From contig CP136065.1 in NCBI GenBank assembly GCA_032622095.1, positions 53,691,949-53,755,948 of the forward strand: 64,000 nucleotides of DNA, written 5' to 3'. The notes beneath the pieces are model-generated. The model did no database searches and was not told where the DNA came from. It saw only the letters and a list, made by a program, of their open reading frames with translations. Source of the DNA: Siphonodentalium dalli. Its lineage: Eukaryota > Mollusca > Scaphopoda > Gadilida > Siphonodentaliidae. A program made the position numbers and the translations under genes. Shown piece by piece: positions 50,901 to 62,639 of this stretch. The number at the start of each line of letters is the position of its first letter. Positions within the stretch are counted from its first letter, which is position 1.

Positions 50901-53900
50901 ACCAAAAAATATCAGACAGATGTCATAATCGCAGGTGCACAAGTTCCAATGGTACTAAATATCTGTGCCAAGTTTTAAAAAAATTGACCGAAAAATGTAG
51001 GAATAAAAGCTCGGACAATAGTATACATGTTGCGAAAATTTTCTAAGTCGAAAAAGGGGGGATAACTCCAAAAATAAACTCCAAAAATAAAAGTCCGACA
51101 GACGTCATAATCGCAGGTGCACAGGTTCCCATGATGGTTGATGTCTGTGCCAAGTTTCACAGAAATTGATCAAAAAACGACTGAGAAAACCTCCGGACAA
51201 ATTTGTGTCCACGGACGGACGGACGACGGACGACGGACGATGGACGACGGACGATGGACGACGGACGGACGGACAAGCTGACTCCAGTATACCCCCCCTA
51301 ACTTCGTTGCGGGGGGTATAATAAAGCTTCAACAGTCTAAAATATCTTCGGTCTGTCTCAATAGAACCATACAAATATGGATATCATTGGAACCGGCTCC
51401 TTGACCACATTGTGATAGTTACAGTTATGCCCTGTGCCAATGCATTCTCTTATATATGCGAGTCGACCATAGGTCGCCTCGCATATATAAGAGAATGCAT
51501 TGGCCTAAAAAAAATCTTTTTTTAACACTTTTTACCATTTTTTCTTACATTCTTTAACAATTTTATAATTTTTAATGTGTTAAGCCAATGCATTCTCTTA
51601 TATATGCGAGGCGACCTATGGTCGACTCGCATATATAAGATAATGCATTGGCACAGGGCCCTTCTGTTGGGTAAAGGGTTAAGGAATGCCATGGTCTTCA
51701 CTACTCACAAAAGTGTATATTATAAACTGACTTACATCAATCACTTTCACAGACATTGTTCATTAAAGTTTCCATGTTATCTACGTAATTTGGTAGAAGG
51801 GATAAGATAGGTCAATAACCCTTTCATGTCCATAGCAGCGCTTGTGCAGCATTAAAGATCCTGCACCAGTGCATCCTCTTATATATGCGAGGAACATCAC
51901 ATATAAGAGAGAATGCACTGGCTTACATGATCAAGGTAAGTATTTTTAGGCCAATGTATTCTCTTATATATGCAAGGCTTCCTATGACAGATTCGCATAT
52001 ACATGTATAAGAGAATGCATTGGCACAGGATTTTCGCAAAATTTCAGGAAGCTCCAGTTATGGGAGGGTCAAGTACACAAATTACTTATCTACAGGTTTT
52101 ATATACCCTGAAAAAACTTGCCAACATCATAGAAATATTTTGCGCAGAAGTGAGCTAATGAAAGTGTAACATATCAATTGCAACACAAAAGGTTATAATA
52201 TACGAAAGTTGGTAAAGTTTCTATTGTAAAATTTATAATTTAACAGTGAAAAACAGTGCAAAAGTTCCAAATAGGTAGGGTACACAAACTGTCATTTGTC
52301 AGATAATTATTTCTGCATACTTGACACTGGAAGAAGATGTTTGGTATAACTATAATTCCATCAAATTACTTCACCTCATGAACGGTAAAAACAGATGTCA
52401 GTGCTCACCGTATTGAAACCGAGATGGAGCCCAGACGTCCCTGATATATCTACATTAGATATATCTGTTACAGTAACTGTGTGTTGCGGAAGCTCAAACT
52501 TCTTTGTCTCCACCTCAACCAAATGTTCTACTTCAGGGACTTCTGATCTGTAATTCATTCTCTGCATATGTAGTTCCTTTAGCTAAAAATAGAACAGATT
52601 CAATATAGACAAGCCTGAGTTTAGTGTGTCTGTCATTTACAGAATGAGGTCCCCAGAGTGTGAATTTAGTGACGCTATCCCAGTGGGCTAGCATCACCAA
52701 ATTCACCCTCTGGGGACCTCATTGCCTCATCTTCTCTGGAAAGTTTCTTTATTATCAAATATCTATGGAAACTTCTTCACAAAGATTCTATTTCATTTTT
52801 AGTTTAGTTTCTCTATATCCCCAAATTGGCAGACGACAAATTGCATAATCGAGGTTCCCAAATGGGTGTACATCACAATATTCACCATTTGGGAACTGCA
52901 ATCTGAGTCTATATCTCCCATAGCAGATGAGGCCATGCAGAATGAGATTCCCAGAGGGTTAATTTAGTGATGCTAGCCCGCTATACCTAAATGCATTGTT
53001 CCTTAATTGTGTGTACAGGCGAGCAGTTCTTAACTCAATGGTTACATAATATGTCATAAACTACATCCCGTCTAATAACGACCTGGCTTCACATCATAAT
53101 AAAAGGTTTGAATACAATAGCTATTCAACAGTTATCACCTTACTATAATAAGCAATAGTTAGCGACTGTCATGGTGTCAGCGACATAGAGTTATTACAAT
53201 TTGTTTTTTAGCGGATTTAGGTGATTATAATTATATAGAATGTTTGCGAATTTCGTTTCAGGTAACTACTCCCTTTGTGCATCTGAACAAATGTTAACCA
53301 TAGCCAAAGCAGAACAGTCCATCGTCTCTGCGATGAAAAATATCTGACTGATTTTGACCTGGCTTTTTGAATATGATCAGATGTAAAATCCCGCCGTAAT
53401 TTGTATTAATGCTTTACATGAATTGATCTAATGCATACATAAGTTCGTATAATTTTGTTTTTAAAGTTGTTTTTGTGTTGTTTTGGTTATGTTTTTATTC
53501 TGAGTAACAAATAAAGTTTAAAACAAATATTTGAGTCATTAATTGTGATGCACCGAGAAAATGAGGATTAAATTTGGCCAAAGTTTTTTCATTTGGCTAA
53601 TAAAATTTTCATTTGGCTAAAAAACTTTTGGCCACAAGATTTTTAGGTCGAACGCGAACACTGTTGATGGGTCTATTATTCATCTAGAGGAATGTTCAGG
53701 TAATATAAACAGATAATAGAACGTGGAGAAGGAATACTATTCATTGGTGGGAAATGTTCAGATAATATGTTCAACAAATGACCTGTTGGACTTGTTATCT
53801 AAACATTTCATATGGGAACAACTCGTCAATGAGTACTAGTAGTATCACCAAGCCATATTCCCCATTCAAACTATTTCTTATTTACTTTACTTCATATTCA

Positions 53901-56351
53901 TTTCTTCTCAAATCTGTTCATTACTTTCAATCAATCATGCCTCAATTGTTCTTTATCATCTTAACTAGGGCTTGCCATGTTAATTGCTAATTCTCCAATT
54001 AAGCTTCATATAACTCTTATCAATTGACATAAATCTTTACACCTATTATTCTAAATGTCCAGGTGGCAAGGCCTGCTGTTAATTAGTATGCTTCAGGCTT
54101 TCACACGTCTTTGGCTAATCAAATCTATTGTTTCACTAAGTTGTATATATATATCAAAACTTCCAAATGTAAGGAAGTAATTCATCTTTAGACGTCACTC
54201 TTCACGGCACCCGGTTCTTATTCTCTCTTCACGGCACCCGGATTATATATTGCATTTCATCGGCACCCGATAGACTGTTCAATACTTGTGTACCTAATAT
54301 ATGCTTGGAATTCAACAATAAATACTGTTATTACTATATGTCTGGAGTCCATTGATCATCTTCATATCAAAACCTACCAGAGCTAATTGACCCCGTGATA
54401 TCAAATTCCAGTCCGTGTTAGTAGTATAGGAAAGATTAATAAGTCTGAATGTTTCTTTTGATTAGGTTCCCAGGAACTTGGAACTTTCATTGATGATGAT
54501 GATGATGATGTTGATAATGATGATGATGATGGTGCTGATGGTGAGATGACGATGTAGATGATTATCATCATCATGCGGACGATGATAACGGTAGTGACGA
54601 CGATGATGATGATGATGATGATGGACAATGATGTTGATGATGATGATGATGAGGATGACCACGCTGATGATAATTGTGATGATGAAGATGATGATTATGG
54701 TGACATGTTGATGAGGAAGATAATGATGACGATGATGATGATAACGACAATGATGATATATACGATGGTGATCGTACAGCATTATTATATGTAAATAGTG
54801 TGAATATGTCTGTCAACTCAAACGCGTGTTAACTCATGGCTAAGTTCATTAAAGCAATCAATAACCATGATCCCCAATACGTTGATTCAAGAATAGAAAA
54901 ACTTGATTTCTTGCCCAGGTCTTACTAGTCTTAGATAGATTGTCTGAATCAGTTCAGCAACAAACCAACGTTTTTAATTCCATTTTAGTAGCAAAACAAT
55001 TTTGTAATACAAATTTTCCACTTGTTCCGCCTGTGTAATTAAAACATCTTGTTGTCTCTTTGGTGGATGTCAAGTTATTCTTGGGCAATGAATCAGAGAA
55101 CCTGGGTATCCAAAACACTTCTTTGAAGATCCTGGAATCGCTGTATAACCTAATCCAACAAAAACACATGAATTTGATTAATTCAGTGTTGTCACAACTA
55201 CATGTAGAAGTAGAACTGTCCTAGTGGGATGAAGGATACCTTTCAAGTGCAAATGGGCTGCATTAAGTGTAGTCATATGAACATATTTGTTTTTCGAGAA
55301 AAAACACAACTGTGTTTTATGCATATTGCGAAACATTCCAAAGTTGAAAAAGGGGAATAATTCCAATAAAATATGTCAAATCGAGCTCATAATTGCAGGT
55401 GCAAAGGTTTGGATAGTGGTAATATCTGTGCCAATTTTCATAACAATTGACCAGAAAATGTATATGCTGACAAAATAATGCATGTTACAAAAAATTCCTA
55501 AGTCGAAAAAGGGGGATAACTCAAATAAAAAAGTCTGACTGACCACAGTGGCAGGTGCACAGGTTCCCATAGTACTAGATATATGTTAAAGGTACGGTTG
55601 GCCTTGGCGGTGGGTATCCTGTGAAAATATTTCCACCCGTCAAAAACCGCCATAAACAGAAAGAACAACAAAATGTAGACAGACTTTGTCCGTATACAAA
55701 TAAGAAATATCGCATAAACAGTATGTTAGTCTCATATGTTTGATCATTGTTATGTAAACAAAGGCATAAAAAGTTACTTTTCTGGCGTTTGTTTATATTA
55801 TGATGGTAAACATAAAGAGCGTTCTTTGTTGGTGAATACCTGATATGGAACGAATAAAGAGCGTTTATGCCATTTGTGTGTGATTAGCCGGCAGCATTGT
55901 GCCGTCTTCTGTAACACAATCAGACTCTTGCTTAGGTAACTTATAGTAAATCTTTATGATAACATGCTGTTTACGCGATGATCATGGTATATATGAACGA
56001 AACTGTATGCGTTTTAATGTTTTTCTGTTTACGGTGTTTGGAACAAATATGAATATTTTCGACAACTAAGGCCTCACGTGCCTTTAAAAGTTAAAAAAAA
56101 AAAATTAATGAAAAAAGTAGGAACACCAGCTCGGACAATGTTGCCTCAACTGATGGACAAGTGGATTCCTATATACTATAATTATGACACCCCCAATTCT
56201 GTTTTAGAACCTGGTACCTTTTGGATGAATTTCTTCAGAACTCACCTGCTTTCTCAACTCAATCTTTTCTTCTCTTTTTTTTGCCACTATTTCTTCCTGA
56301 GCTCTCTCTTTTCTTTCAGTCTTTCTTTTTCTAAATCCAGTCAAGTAATCA
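44837..56351 (-). CDS. NOL12: NOL12/Nop25 nucleolar protein, four exons, N-terminal exon not found
   Basis: Exons 56351-56246, 52582-52409, 48145-48048 and 44963-44837 join with compatible phases (2/0, 0/0, 0/2, 2/stop) to 167 codons. The first holds DYLTGFRKRKTERKERAQEE, the basic coiled-coil core of the family; human NOL12 has YLTGFHKRK at this place. The second holds QHTVTVTDISNVDISG, matching human HTVTVTTISDLDLSG. The C-terminus is strongly basic: 18 of the last 41 residues are Lys or Arg. NOL12 proteins act in nucleolar rRNA processing. About 30 N-terminal residues (basic start and FDE-type motif) are missing; that exon must be upstream of 56351 but I could not identify it. Introns of 3-4 kb are filled with repeats. 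Convergent with GRB2. Confidence 0.88.
45351..45660 (+). mobile_element. tRNA-derived SINE
   Basis: GCACGGTGGTCCACTGGTTAG contains a good A box (TGGTCCACTGG at 45357-45367). A B-box-like GGTGTGAAATCC lies at 45394-45405. The 3' part ends GTAAAGTACATTGA..CACTATATAAATGC, a tail shape common to SINEs mobilised by CR1/L2 LINEs. It lies in the last NOL12 intron, antisense. Confidence 0.7.
46030..46145. mobile_element. Short TTAA-flanked repeat
   Basis: TTAACCCTTTCAGTGCC at left and TTAGAGGGTTAA at right, about 110 bp apart, in a NOL12 intron. Confidence 0.35.
48048..48145 (-). CDS. NOL12: NOL12 basic exon
   Basis: The acceptor is ATTGTAG and the donor AAAA|GTAGGT. It encodes FKAQEEGETDKNIDD, then TKKINKLKAKIRQ, and leaves AA to join G in the last exon as Lys. 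The call depends on phase agreement with both neighbours, because this part of the family is poorly conserved. Confidence 0.75.
49350..49877. mobile_element. TTAA-flanked transposon, copy 1 of a pair
   Basis: The ends are TTAAAGATATGGGTGGCGTT and AACGCCGCCCGTGCCTTTAA. The interior (CGTCAAAAACCGC, TTATGTAAACAAA, GGTAAACATAAAGAGCG) recurs in the same order and orientation at 55586. Confidence 0.75.
50458..51682. mobile_element. TTAA-flanked MITE interrupted by another repeat
   Basis: The inverted orientation of the 20989/27854 family: TTAACCCTTTACCCAACA at left, TGTTGGGTAAAGGGTTAA at right. It is split at GCCAAA|..|ATAAAGC by the insert 50497-51319. Confidence 0.8.
50497..51319. repeat. TATACCCCC-family repeat (reverse orientation) nested in a MITE
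   Basis: Three units of about 170 bp (AAAATGTAGGAATAAAAGC, GGGGATAACTCCA, ATCGCAGGTGCACAGG) lead to a GGACGGACGACGGACG run at 51215-51270 and the terminal CCCCCCTAACTTCGTTGCGG hairpin. Confidence 0.7.
51816..52072. mobile_element. TTAA-type double-hairpin MITE
   Basis: AACCCTTTCATGTCCATAGC at left, two TCTTATATATGCGAGG-type stem-loops, and CTCCAGTTATGGGAGGGTC at right. Confidence 0.65.
52409..52582 (-). CDS. NOL12: NOL12 exon with HTVTVTDIS motif
   Basis: The acceptor CTATTTTTAG and donor ACG|GTGAGC bracket 58 codons, phase 0 at both ends. It begins LKELHMQRMNYRSEVPEVEH and ends GLHLGFNT. The THTVTV-type block is the second family hallmark. Confidence 0.92.
52607..52990. mobile_element. hAT-like MITE, right end truncated
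   Basis: CAAGCCTGAGTTTAGTGTG start, GAATGAGGTCCCCAGAG hairpin, interior and a second hairpin cut at GCCCGCTAT. It lies 24 nt upstream of the NOL12 HTVTVT exon acceptor. Confidence 0.65.
53675..53850. mobile_element. Fragment of the 25329/30270 repeat family
   Basis: GGGTCTATTATTCATCTAGAGG and GGGAAATGTTCAGATAATA phrases, ending TCAATGAGTACTAGTAGTAT. Confidence 0.5.
54491..54780. repeat. (GAT)n trinucleotide repeat region
   Basis: About 290 bp of GAT/GAC/GGT triplets with interruptions. The long Asp- and His-rich open frames across it on both strands are by-products of the repeat. It lies in a NOL12 intron. Confidence 0.9.
55180..55585. repeat. Degenerate TATACCCCC-family repeat
   Basis: Two decayed units with AAAGTTGAAAAAGGGGAATAA, ATAATTGCAGGTGCAAAGG and GCAGGTGCACAGGTTCCCAT. 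It is bordered by the TTAA transposon at 55586. Confidence 0.55.
55586..56087. mobile_element. TTAA-flanked transposon, copy 2 of a pair
   Basis: The ends are TTAAAGGTACGGTTGGCCTT and GGCCTCACGTGCCTTTAA. The interior is diverged from copy 1 but collinear. It lies 159 nt downstream of the NOL12 RKRK exon, in its intron. Confidence 0.7.
56246..56351 (-). CDS. NOL12: NOL12 exon with RKRKTERK core
   Basis: The acceptor TTGCTTCTTTCAG and donor CAG|GTGAGT bracket 106 nt. One T completes the previous codon, then 35 codons DYLTGFRKRKTERK through KIELRKQ are highly charged and predicted helical. Confidence 0.9.
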
Positions 56352-57255
56352 CTGAAAGAAGCAATGAAATATAATTCAGTTGAAAACAGTCTTTGGTAGC
56401 CATAATAATAGAATAATAACTGAATAATAACTGGGGGAAATGAACAAGTTATCCTCACATACCCAACCACAGTTGTTAGAAATTCTTATAAAAATCTGTT
56501 GATAAAGACACTAGCTTACGTTCAGTGCGCTGAATAATTCCTTGAAAAAGCGACCATATGCTCGGATCTACTTCAATATTTTGAAGCTATACAAATTCAA
56601 ATTTACATCAATATTAACACATTTACGTTGTTTTATTCACAACATAACACATTCCGCGAGTGGAAATTCTGTATTTCCTTGTACCCACGAATGAGATAAT
56701 CCGGGTATTCAACCAAATCCCGTAGGTATTCTCTACATATTTATAAATGTTGCTCACAATGCTCTATTCATCACAATGAATCTGGAAAAAGTTCTTTGAA
56801 TGTAATGTCAGTCACATGGAATTGCCCACAACGGGATGACACTAGTGTGTAAACTAGCTTCCGAAATTGGTACCATACAACGAAGAAGAAGCTATATGGC
56901 CCAACTTGTATTCTTTCAGAAACAGTTCAATTTAGTTTCCCACGAAATTCCGCTCGCTCATTGCATTTCTGCATAAATTAATCTCATTTCACACAACTTT
57001 TATCACCTCAAAGTAGGGGAGGGGGGGTCGGAAAAAATGTTCAGGCACATACATGTACCGGTATGCTGATTTTTACTTTTCGACACTTGTTGGGACCCAC
57101 CCACCCCCGCATCCAAAATTTGTACTGTTTTCGGCAGTTTTTTCCGACTATTTATCGTATAGGCCTTGGTAATTAACCGGCGACTGCAATATTTTATACG
57201 TAAGTTATCAACTCGTTGCGCGATTGGCAGAATTATTTCAAGCTCCACCCACCGC

Positions 57256-58433
57256 TAGTGTTGCGCGGTTAACCGAGAAAACAACTCAGTTTCGGTTTTA
57301 AAAAATACCGACCGACGTGATTCTGCCCCAACCGACATTACGGTTTTTTTTTGTATGTTTATTTTTCAATTGAATCGACTTGTTAGTTGATACTGTTGTC
57401 AAATAAACTGATCAATTATATATGTGTCTCATTTATGTGTTGTTATAATATCGTATGCGTCAAATAAATTGCGTTGCGAAACGAAACTGAAATGAGGAAG
57501 CATGTCGTTGCAAAAATGAGAATGCGAACGAAAAGAAATGTTATACCACGTGGGAAATGGTCCAGAAACTTTTTGTTCTGGAACCTACGATCGATCGATG
57601 AATGGCCACACAGTCAACACGAACTGCATGCAGTAGGTCGTTGACTTTTGTCACCTTTATTGTCAACTGTCTTAGAATAAGTGTGCACTTTATTTGAATT
57701 GATGACGTGTGCATGACGAAACATTTCGTTCCGTGCGGAAATAAAGTCGGTAGTTAGAACTGCAATTTCTGAAACTTCATTCTCCCGGCTAATCGATCAA
57801 TAAAATTGAACTTTTATCTATAACGTTCAACGAAATATTATGAATTTGAGCCGGCCAATTGCCGTGTAATGTACGTGCACTTATTAGCGTCTTTTTGGTC
57901 GCGGCAGTTATTTTTGCGCGTAACGGTATCTGTAACCCACAAACTGAGCGGGAACATCAAAAGCGTAATTACGTCATCATTGTCGAGGAACTGGGCACAT
58001 GCTACATCGTAACTGATTGATTAACACGGCCTTGTCTTTAAACGATATCGGTATCAATATAAGTCGCACCGGACTTCATCTTGTATGCATGAAACGTCGC
58101 TGTATTTGCGTTACACATTTATGTTTTGATTTTGGTATGGGGGATATAGTCGGAAAAAAGAGTTTATGGTCAGCGTCAAGAAATATGGTCAGTCGGGCAC
58201 AACTATTTTGTGTTTGCTTATGACTTTTATCTCACATTCTCATTAAAGTTCATGATTTAGCAACACAGCAAGCTGTTCCCCAACTTATTATGACCCTCTG
58301 TAACTGGTAGTGCCTGTTTTATCCAGTTGTGTCGGACTAATTGCTATATGTTAAGCGATTGCATACTAAAATCGAAACCGAGGTTTTTTACCCCAAAAAA
58401 ACGAAACGTAAATTCTATAACCTCCCAACACTA
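57256..58433. mobile_element. hAT-like non-autonomous element with 8-bp duplication
   Basis: CCCACCGC at 57248-57255 and 58434-58441 flank TAGTGTTGCGCGGTTAACCG and the inverted CAACACTA. TAGTGTTG ends with an 8-bp duplication are typical of hAT. No transposase is recognised inside. Confidence 0.75.
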
Positions 58434-58856
58434 CCCACCGCTGTCACCGGCAAGCAAATAGGGTAAACTTACTGCGGCGATGCAGATGATCGGTCATGTG
58501 ACCGCGTTGTATATAATTAGTATTATGACGACAAAAAAATATTTTTTTAACAAACTAATTACTTTAAGTGAATTATTGAGCGATTTTGCTTCGCATCGCT
58601 TACAACTATGGAATTTCTCCTGGGTAATTAAGGCCAAAACAAAATGAATGCGTGTTTCCCGTAACGAGCCCAAAAAAAATAGGGACGGTAGGCTTTTCAT
58701 TTTATTTTATTTTTTCATGGTCTCGTGTGGGCCATGCCTAACCCCCATCAAACACAATACAATGACCCAGAGCAACCGACAAATTGGTGATAAAACTGAT
58801 ATATTGAGGGGAAACATATAAAACAGATAACAGTAGACAGTTTACATGTCCGCATG

Positions 58857-59305
58857 GCACGGGGGAGAGATGAATTAATGTTGTAGGGCGCGGAAGGGGG
58901 GAGAGATGAGTGTTGTAGGGGCGCAGTGGAGAGATGAGTTGTTGTAGGGGGCACGGGGGAGAGATGAGTTAAAGTTGTAGGGGGCACGGGGGCGAGATGA
59001 GTAATTTATTAATTGACAGTTAACGTTGTAGGGGGCACATGGGAGAGATGAGTAATTTGTTAGTGGACAGTTAATGTTGTAGTGGGTGCGGGGAACAGTC
59101 AACTTTGTAGGAGGAGTGGGGGAAGAGATGAGTTGTAGGGGGCATGGGGGAGAGATAAGTAATCTATTAGTTGACAGTTAACATTGTAGGGGATGCGGGG
59201 GAGAGATGAGTTGTTGTAGGGGGCACGGGGGAGAGATGAGTAATTTATTAGTTGACAGTTAACATTTTAGGGGGCGCGGGGGAGAGATGAGTAATTTATT
59301 AGTTG
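58857..59305. repeat. G-rich degenerate minisatellite
   Basis: Repeats of GGGGGAGAGATGAGT with GTTGTAGGGGGC, and longer versions including TTATTAGTTGACAGTTAAC. Confidence 0.8.
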
Positions 59306-59400
59306 GCTTCAGGGCCTTTGTTGGGAAATGTCAGGACCCCCTATTTCAAACTGAAGTTCACACCCCTTGAACCAAGCAAAATTTTGAACTGGGAATATTC

Positions 59401-59632
59401 ATGAGTGGACCTAACACCCCATGAGTGAACCTAACACCCCATGAGTGGACCTAACACCCCATGAGTGGACCTAACACCCCATACGTGGACCTAACACCCC
59501 ATGAGTGGACCTAACACCCCATGAGTGGACCTAACACCCCATGAGTGGACTTTACACCCCAGGAATGGACCTTACACCCCATGAATGGACCTAACACCCC
59601 ATGAGTGGACCTTACACCCCATGAATGGAATT
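59401..59632. repeat. 20-bp minisatellite
   Basis: About 11.5 copies of ATGAGTGGACCTAACACCCC in strict 20-bp register, with few substitutions. Confidence 0.92.
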
Positions 59633-62563
59633 TTTTTTTTATCACAGGCCCACTTTCGATGTCCTGTTGGACGTTTTGTAACCAGAAAATTTGAAGTGGC
59701 AAGTCGGTTTTCTGTTGATTACTAATTAGTGTTGGTATCTATATCATAGTATGTAGCTTATCAGTTAGTTAATCATGCATGGCATATGGAATTCAAATTG
59801 TGCACACTATGGACAAAGTAATTAGTAAAGGTATTCTATATGTAATATATATATCCTACCATACCACATTACAACATCCTGTTCATGCAAAGTCATTCCA
59901 TGGGCTTCATTTTGTGTTTTATATCTGTTGTAAATTGCGATTAACATGCATGCGAAGAAAAAAAAAGGCCTGCACTTGCTAACAATCGGCACAAACTTTC
60001 TGAGTTTTCGATCGCAAATCTTGCATATTTATGGGGAAGATAACTATTATTTGAGTTAATATTTAGATGTAAATGATATTTCTGGGTTTTATATATATGA
60101 AACGAGAGATTAAATCACATAATTGAATGTGAGACAACATTTATAAGATTTTTATCAACACATCCTGAATTTTGTATGCACCCAGTAAAATTGTGATCTG
60201 GCAATCCGATCATTGTTGTGTTCTTGTGACGAAAAACCATTCTAATTAATGCGCCAAAAATCGGATTCAGTAACTTGTCAATTCTTGAGAACGACATTAG
60301 GAAATAGTGTATTTTGTGCTATCAACCCGGACGATATAAGTTATAACTCCGAACCGGACACCGAAAGAGGAACCTGATTGCATCGATTGTAGTCTGTGGT
60401 TATACAGCTTGTAAATATTAAAGAGAACACGTCTCCATTTTCACCCAGAGACTTCGAATCGACCCATGTGCGACTGCCATCGTTGAGATGAACTTGTTCG
60501 GATCGATTCGGTTCGATTCGAATCAACCGCGGAAAACATCCATGTTTAATGTAAATATCAACAAACTCGTGCTTCCGGTCAGCGAAGAGGAACGATAACT
60601 CGTGATCTTCCGGTATTGCATCAGATCGTATTAAATTTGACTTTCCGTTAGTGACGATGTGGCTTTACGAAAAATATATAAATATATCAAAGATATTATT
60701 TATCTCGCGAGTTGAATCAGATAAAATGGAACCATGCGTACATAGTTTGGTTAATATCAGTGCGGTCGGTCGGTTTATAGATTGATTTTTTTTATTTAAA
60801 ACCAATAAAATGAACTTGGGTCGGGGGGGTTTATAAGACGGTCGGTCGGGTTACGGGAAAGTTGGGAAACACGCATCATTTTTGTTTTGGCCTAATTCAA
60901 TGTTTATTGCGATATCGGCTCACGAAAGTCAGAGAAAACCATGCAATTTTGTGTCGGGACATTCACCTACAGTGAAGTTTCGTACAATATTAAGGAACAG
61001 ATAATTTATAACTAAGAAATATATTCCCCGCGTTAATGTTTCGACCCTATGATGTTCGCTGTCAAAACTTCAAAAAGTTCCAATGTTCCAGACTACAATG
61101 ATTGTAATATTGAAAGAGATACAGTGGCGGCACAGTCCCTAGGAATCACTGTTAGTTGAATAAAATATTATTTAATAATATTAAATCAATATATTATATT
61201 TAGTTATTATATTAATATAAAGACCAGTTTGGCAAGTAAAAAGTTTGTGTCCTGCATTTTCATTGGCAGATGATTTGCACGAAATTACAAGAGTTAAAAT
61301 TTTATGCCACACAAACATTCGCGCTTTCTGAGTTTATATCTGACATTATATTCCGTATTTTTTTCTTGAAACGATGGTGTATTCAGATTGTTAGTATCTT
61401 TCCCTACTTACGAGAAAATAGCTGTTAGTTACTCGAATATTCTTTCAGGTGCAAACTCGGTGGAATTCTTTACGATTTTGGAGAAACATATCCATTCTAT
61501 AAATACCAGTTTACTTATTCGCAACCGGTGATAATCCGAATAAAAGGGATTACGGATGTGAGTCAACAGACATCGGGTGTATTAAAATTGGCTCTGCTGT
61601 ACACTACTAAGTACACATTTTAACTCATTCTCATTACTAGAGAAATGTAGAAATGACCATCTCAAACTAATATATCTATATATTTTCAAGTAGGGCCCTG
61701 GGGGTGGTTGATACCTTGAGATGTGAAAGCAAATTTTATATTCCAAGCTCCCGGTTAACTCCGCATCTCAAGAGGGGCAATGGGAGATAACTCGTGCTGG
61801 GTTTGGCTGCAAATTTTAAATAAGTAATGTGTAATAGGGAACTGGATTGATAACTTCCTGTTTTTAACAATTTTGCAGAATTACGTCACTAGATAATAGC
61901 CGACAGTTACGATTTATGTACAACTCAGACAAGGTAGAGTTGATATGACCCAACGAGCACATTAAGAACAATTAACTTAATTGTCACATGTCAAATGTGG
62001 GGAGATAAATGCATTTTTTAAGAATGAAAAATCTAATTGTTCGTTTTAGTGATAGATCACTGTGAGTGGTATCAGCCAATGAGAGAATGGTTTACATAAT
62101 AACAAAATCTGATGTTGCCTAACTGTTAGTTGTTTTAAATAGTAGAGGTAATATATTCATTGATTTATTGTACTTTAATCAAATTTAATATTACATGGAC
62201 AGTGATTCCTAGGACTGTGGTCAGGTCTGGCAAATGTGAGAATACAGCTACAATAGCTGCATTCAGCTAACCTAGCTGTATTCAGCTATATATTATACTC
62301 TCAAACCGGCTGTTTTTCGATAATAAACTAGAAGCGCTAATTTGCGCATCGAAATTAGGCTACCATATTCTCCGGTCACCCTCAACCAAATCAAAATCGT
62401 CGCTTGTTTTCTGACAAAGTGTTGCCTTTTGTCGGCACGGCGATCGTGATTATGTGTGAAAACTTACAACGGCGGTCGATGTCGGTCATAACGGTTTAAT
62501 AACTCTCTTATGCAATGCGGAATACCTTGAAAAATACATTAAATACAATATTTATCACCGAAG

Positions 62564-62639
62564 ATGGAACATCTTAATCATTCCCTGAAGTATCAATATG
62601 ATGCTGCTAAAACGCAGTTTGGTTGGTGCGTTAAAACAG
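62564..62639 (+). CDS. Candidate first coding exon of an unidentified gene
   Basis: ATG in good context (A at -3, G at +4) opens MEHLNHSLKYQYDAAKTQFG..WCVKT, followed by the donor ACAG|GTAAAA. Unspliced, the frame would run to TGA at 62705, 47 codons in all. I do not recognise the protein. The window gives no second exon, so this rests only on a start, an open frame and a donor. Confidence 0.25.

Larger units (their letters stand above)
58632..60892. mobile_element. 2.26-kb Harbinger-type element carrying two minisatellites
   Basis: TAA at 58629-58631 and 60893-60895 flank GGCCAAAACAAAATGAATGC and the inverted GCATCATTTTTGTTTTGGCC. GTGTTTCCC and GGTCGG motifs lie inside both ends. No transposase is recognised. 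Confidence 0.7.

Noticed and set aside
54462-54816. Asp-, His- and Ser-rich open frames
   Set aside because: They are by-products of the (GAT)n repeat.
58450-58520. Minus-strand MTDHLHRR frame with a GTAAGT donor as NOL12 exon 1
   Set aside because: The phase does not match the next exon, and it lacks the family's N-terminal motif.
59511-59702. Minus-strand frame with repeated HSWGV peptides
   Set aside because: Translation of the 20-bp minisatellite.
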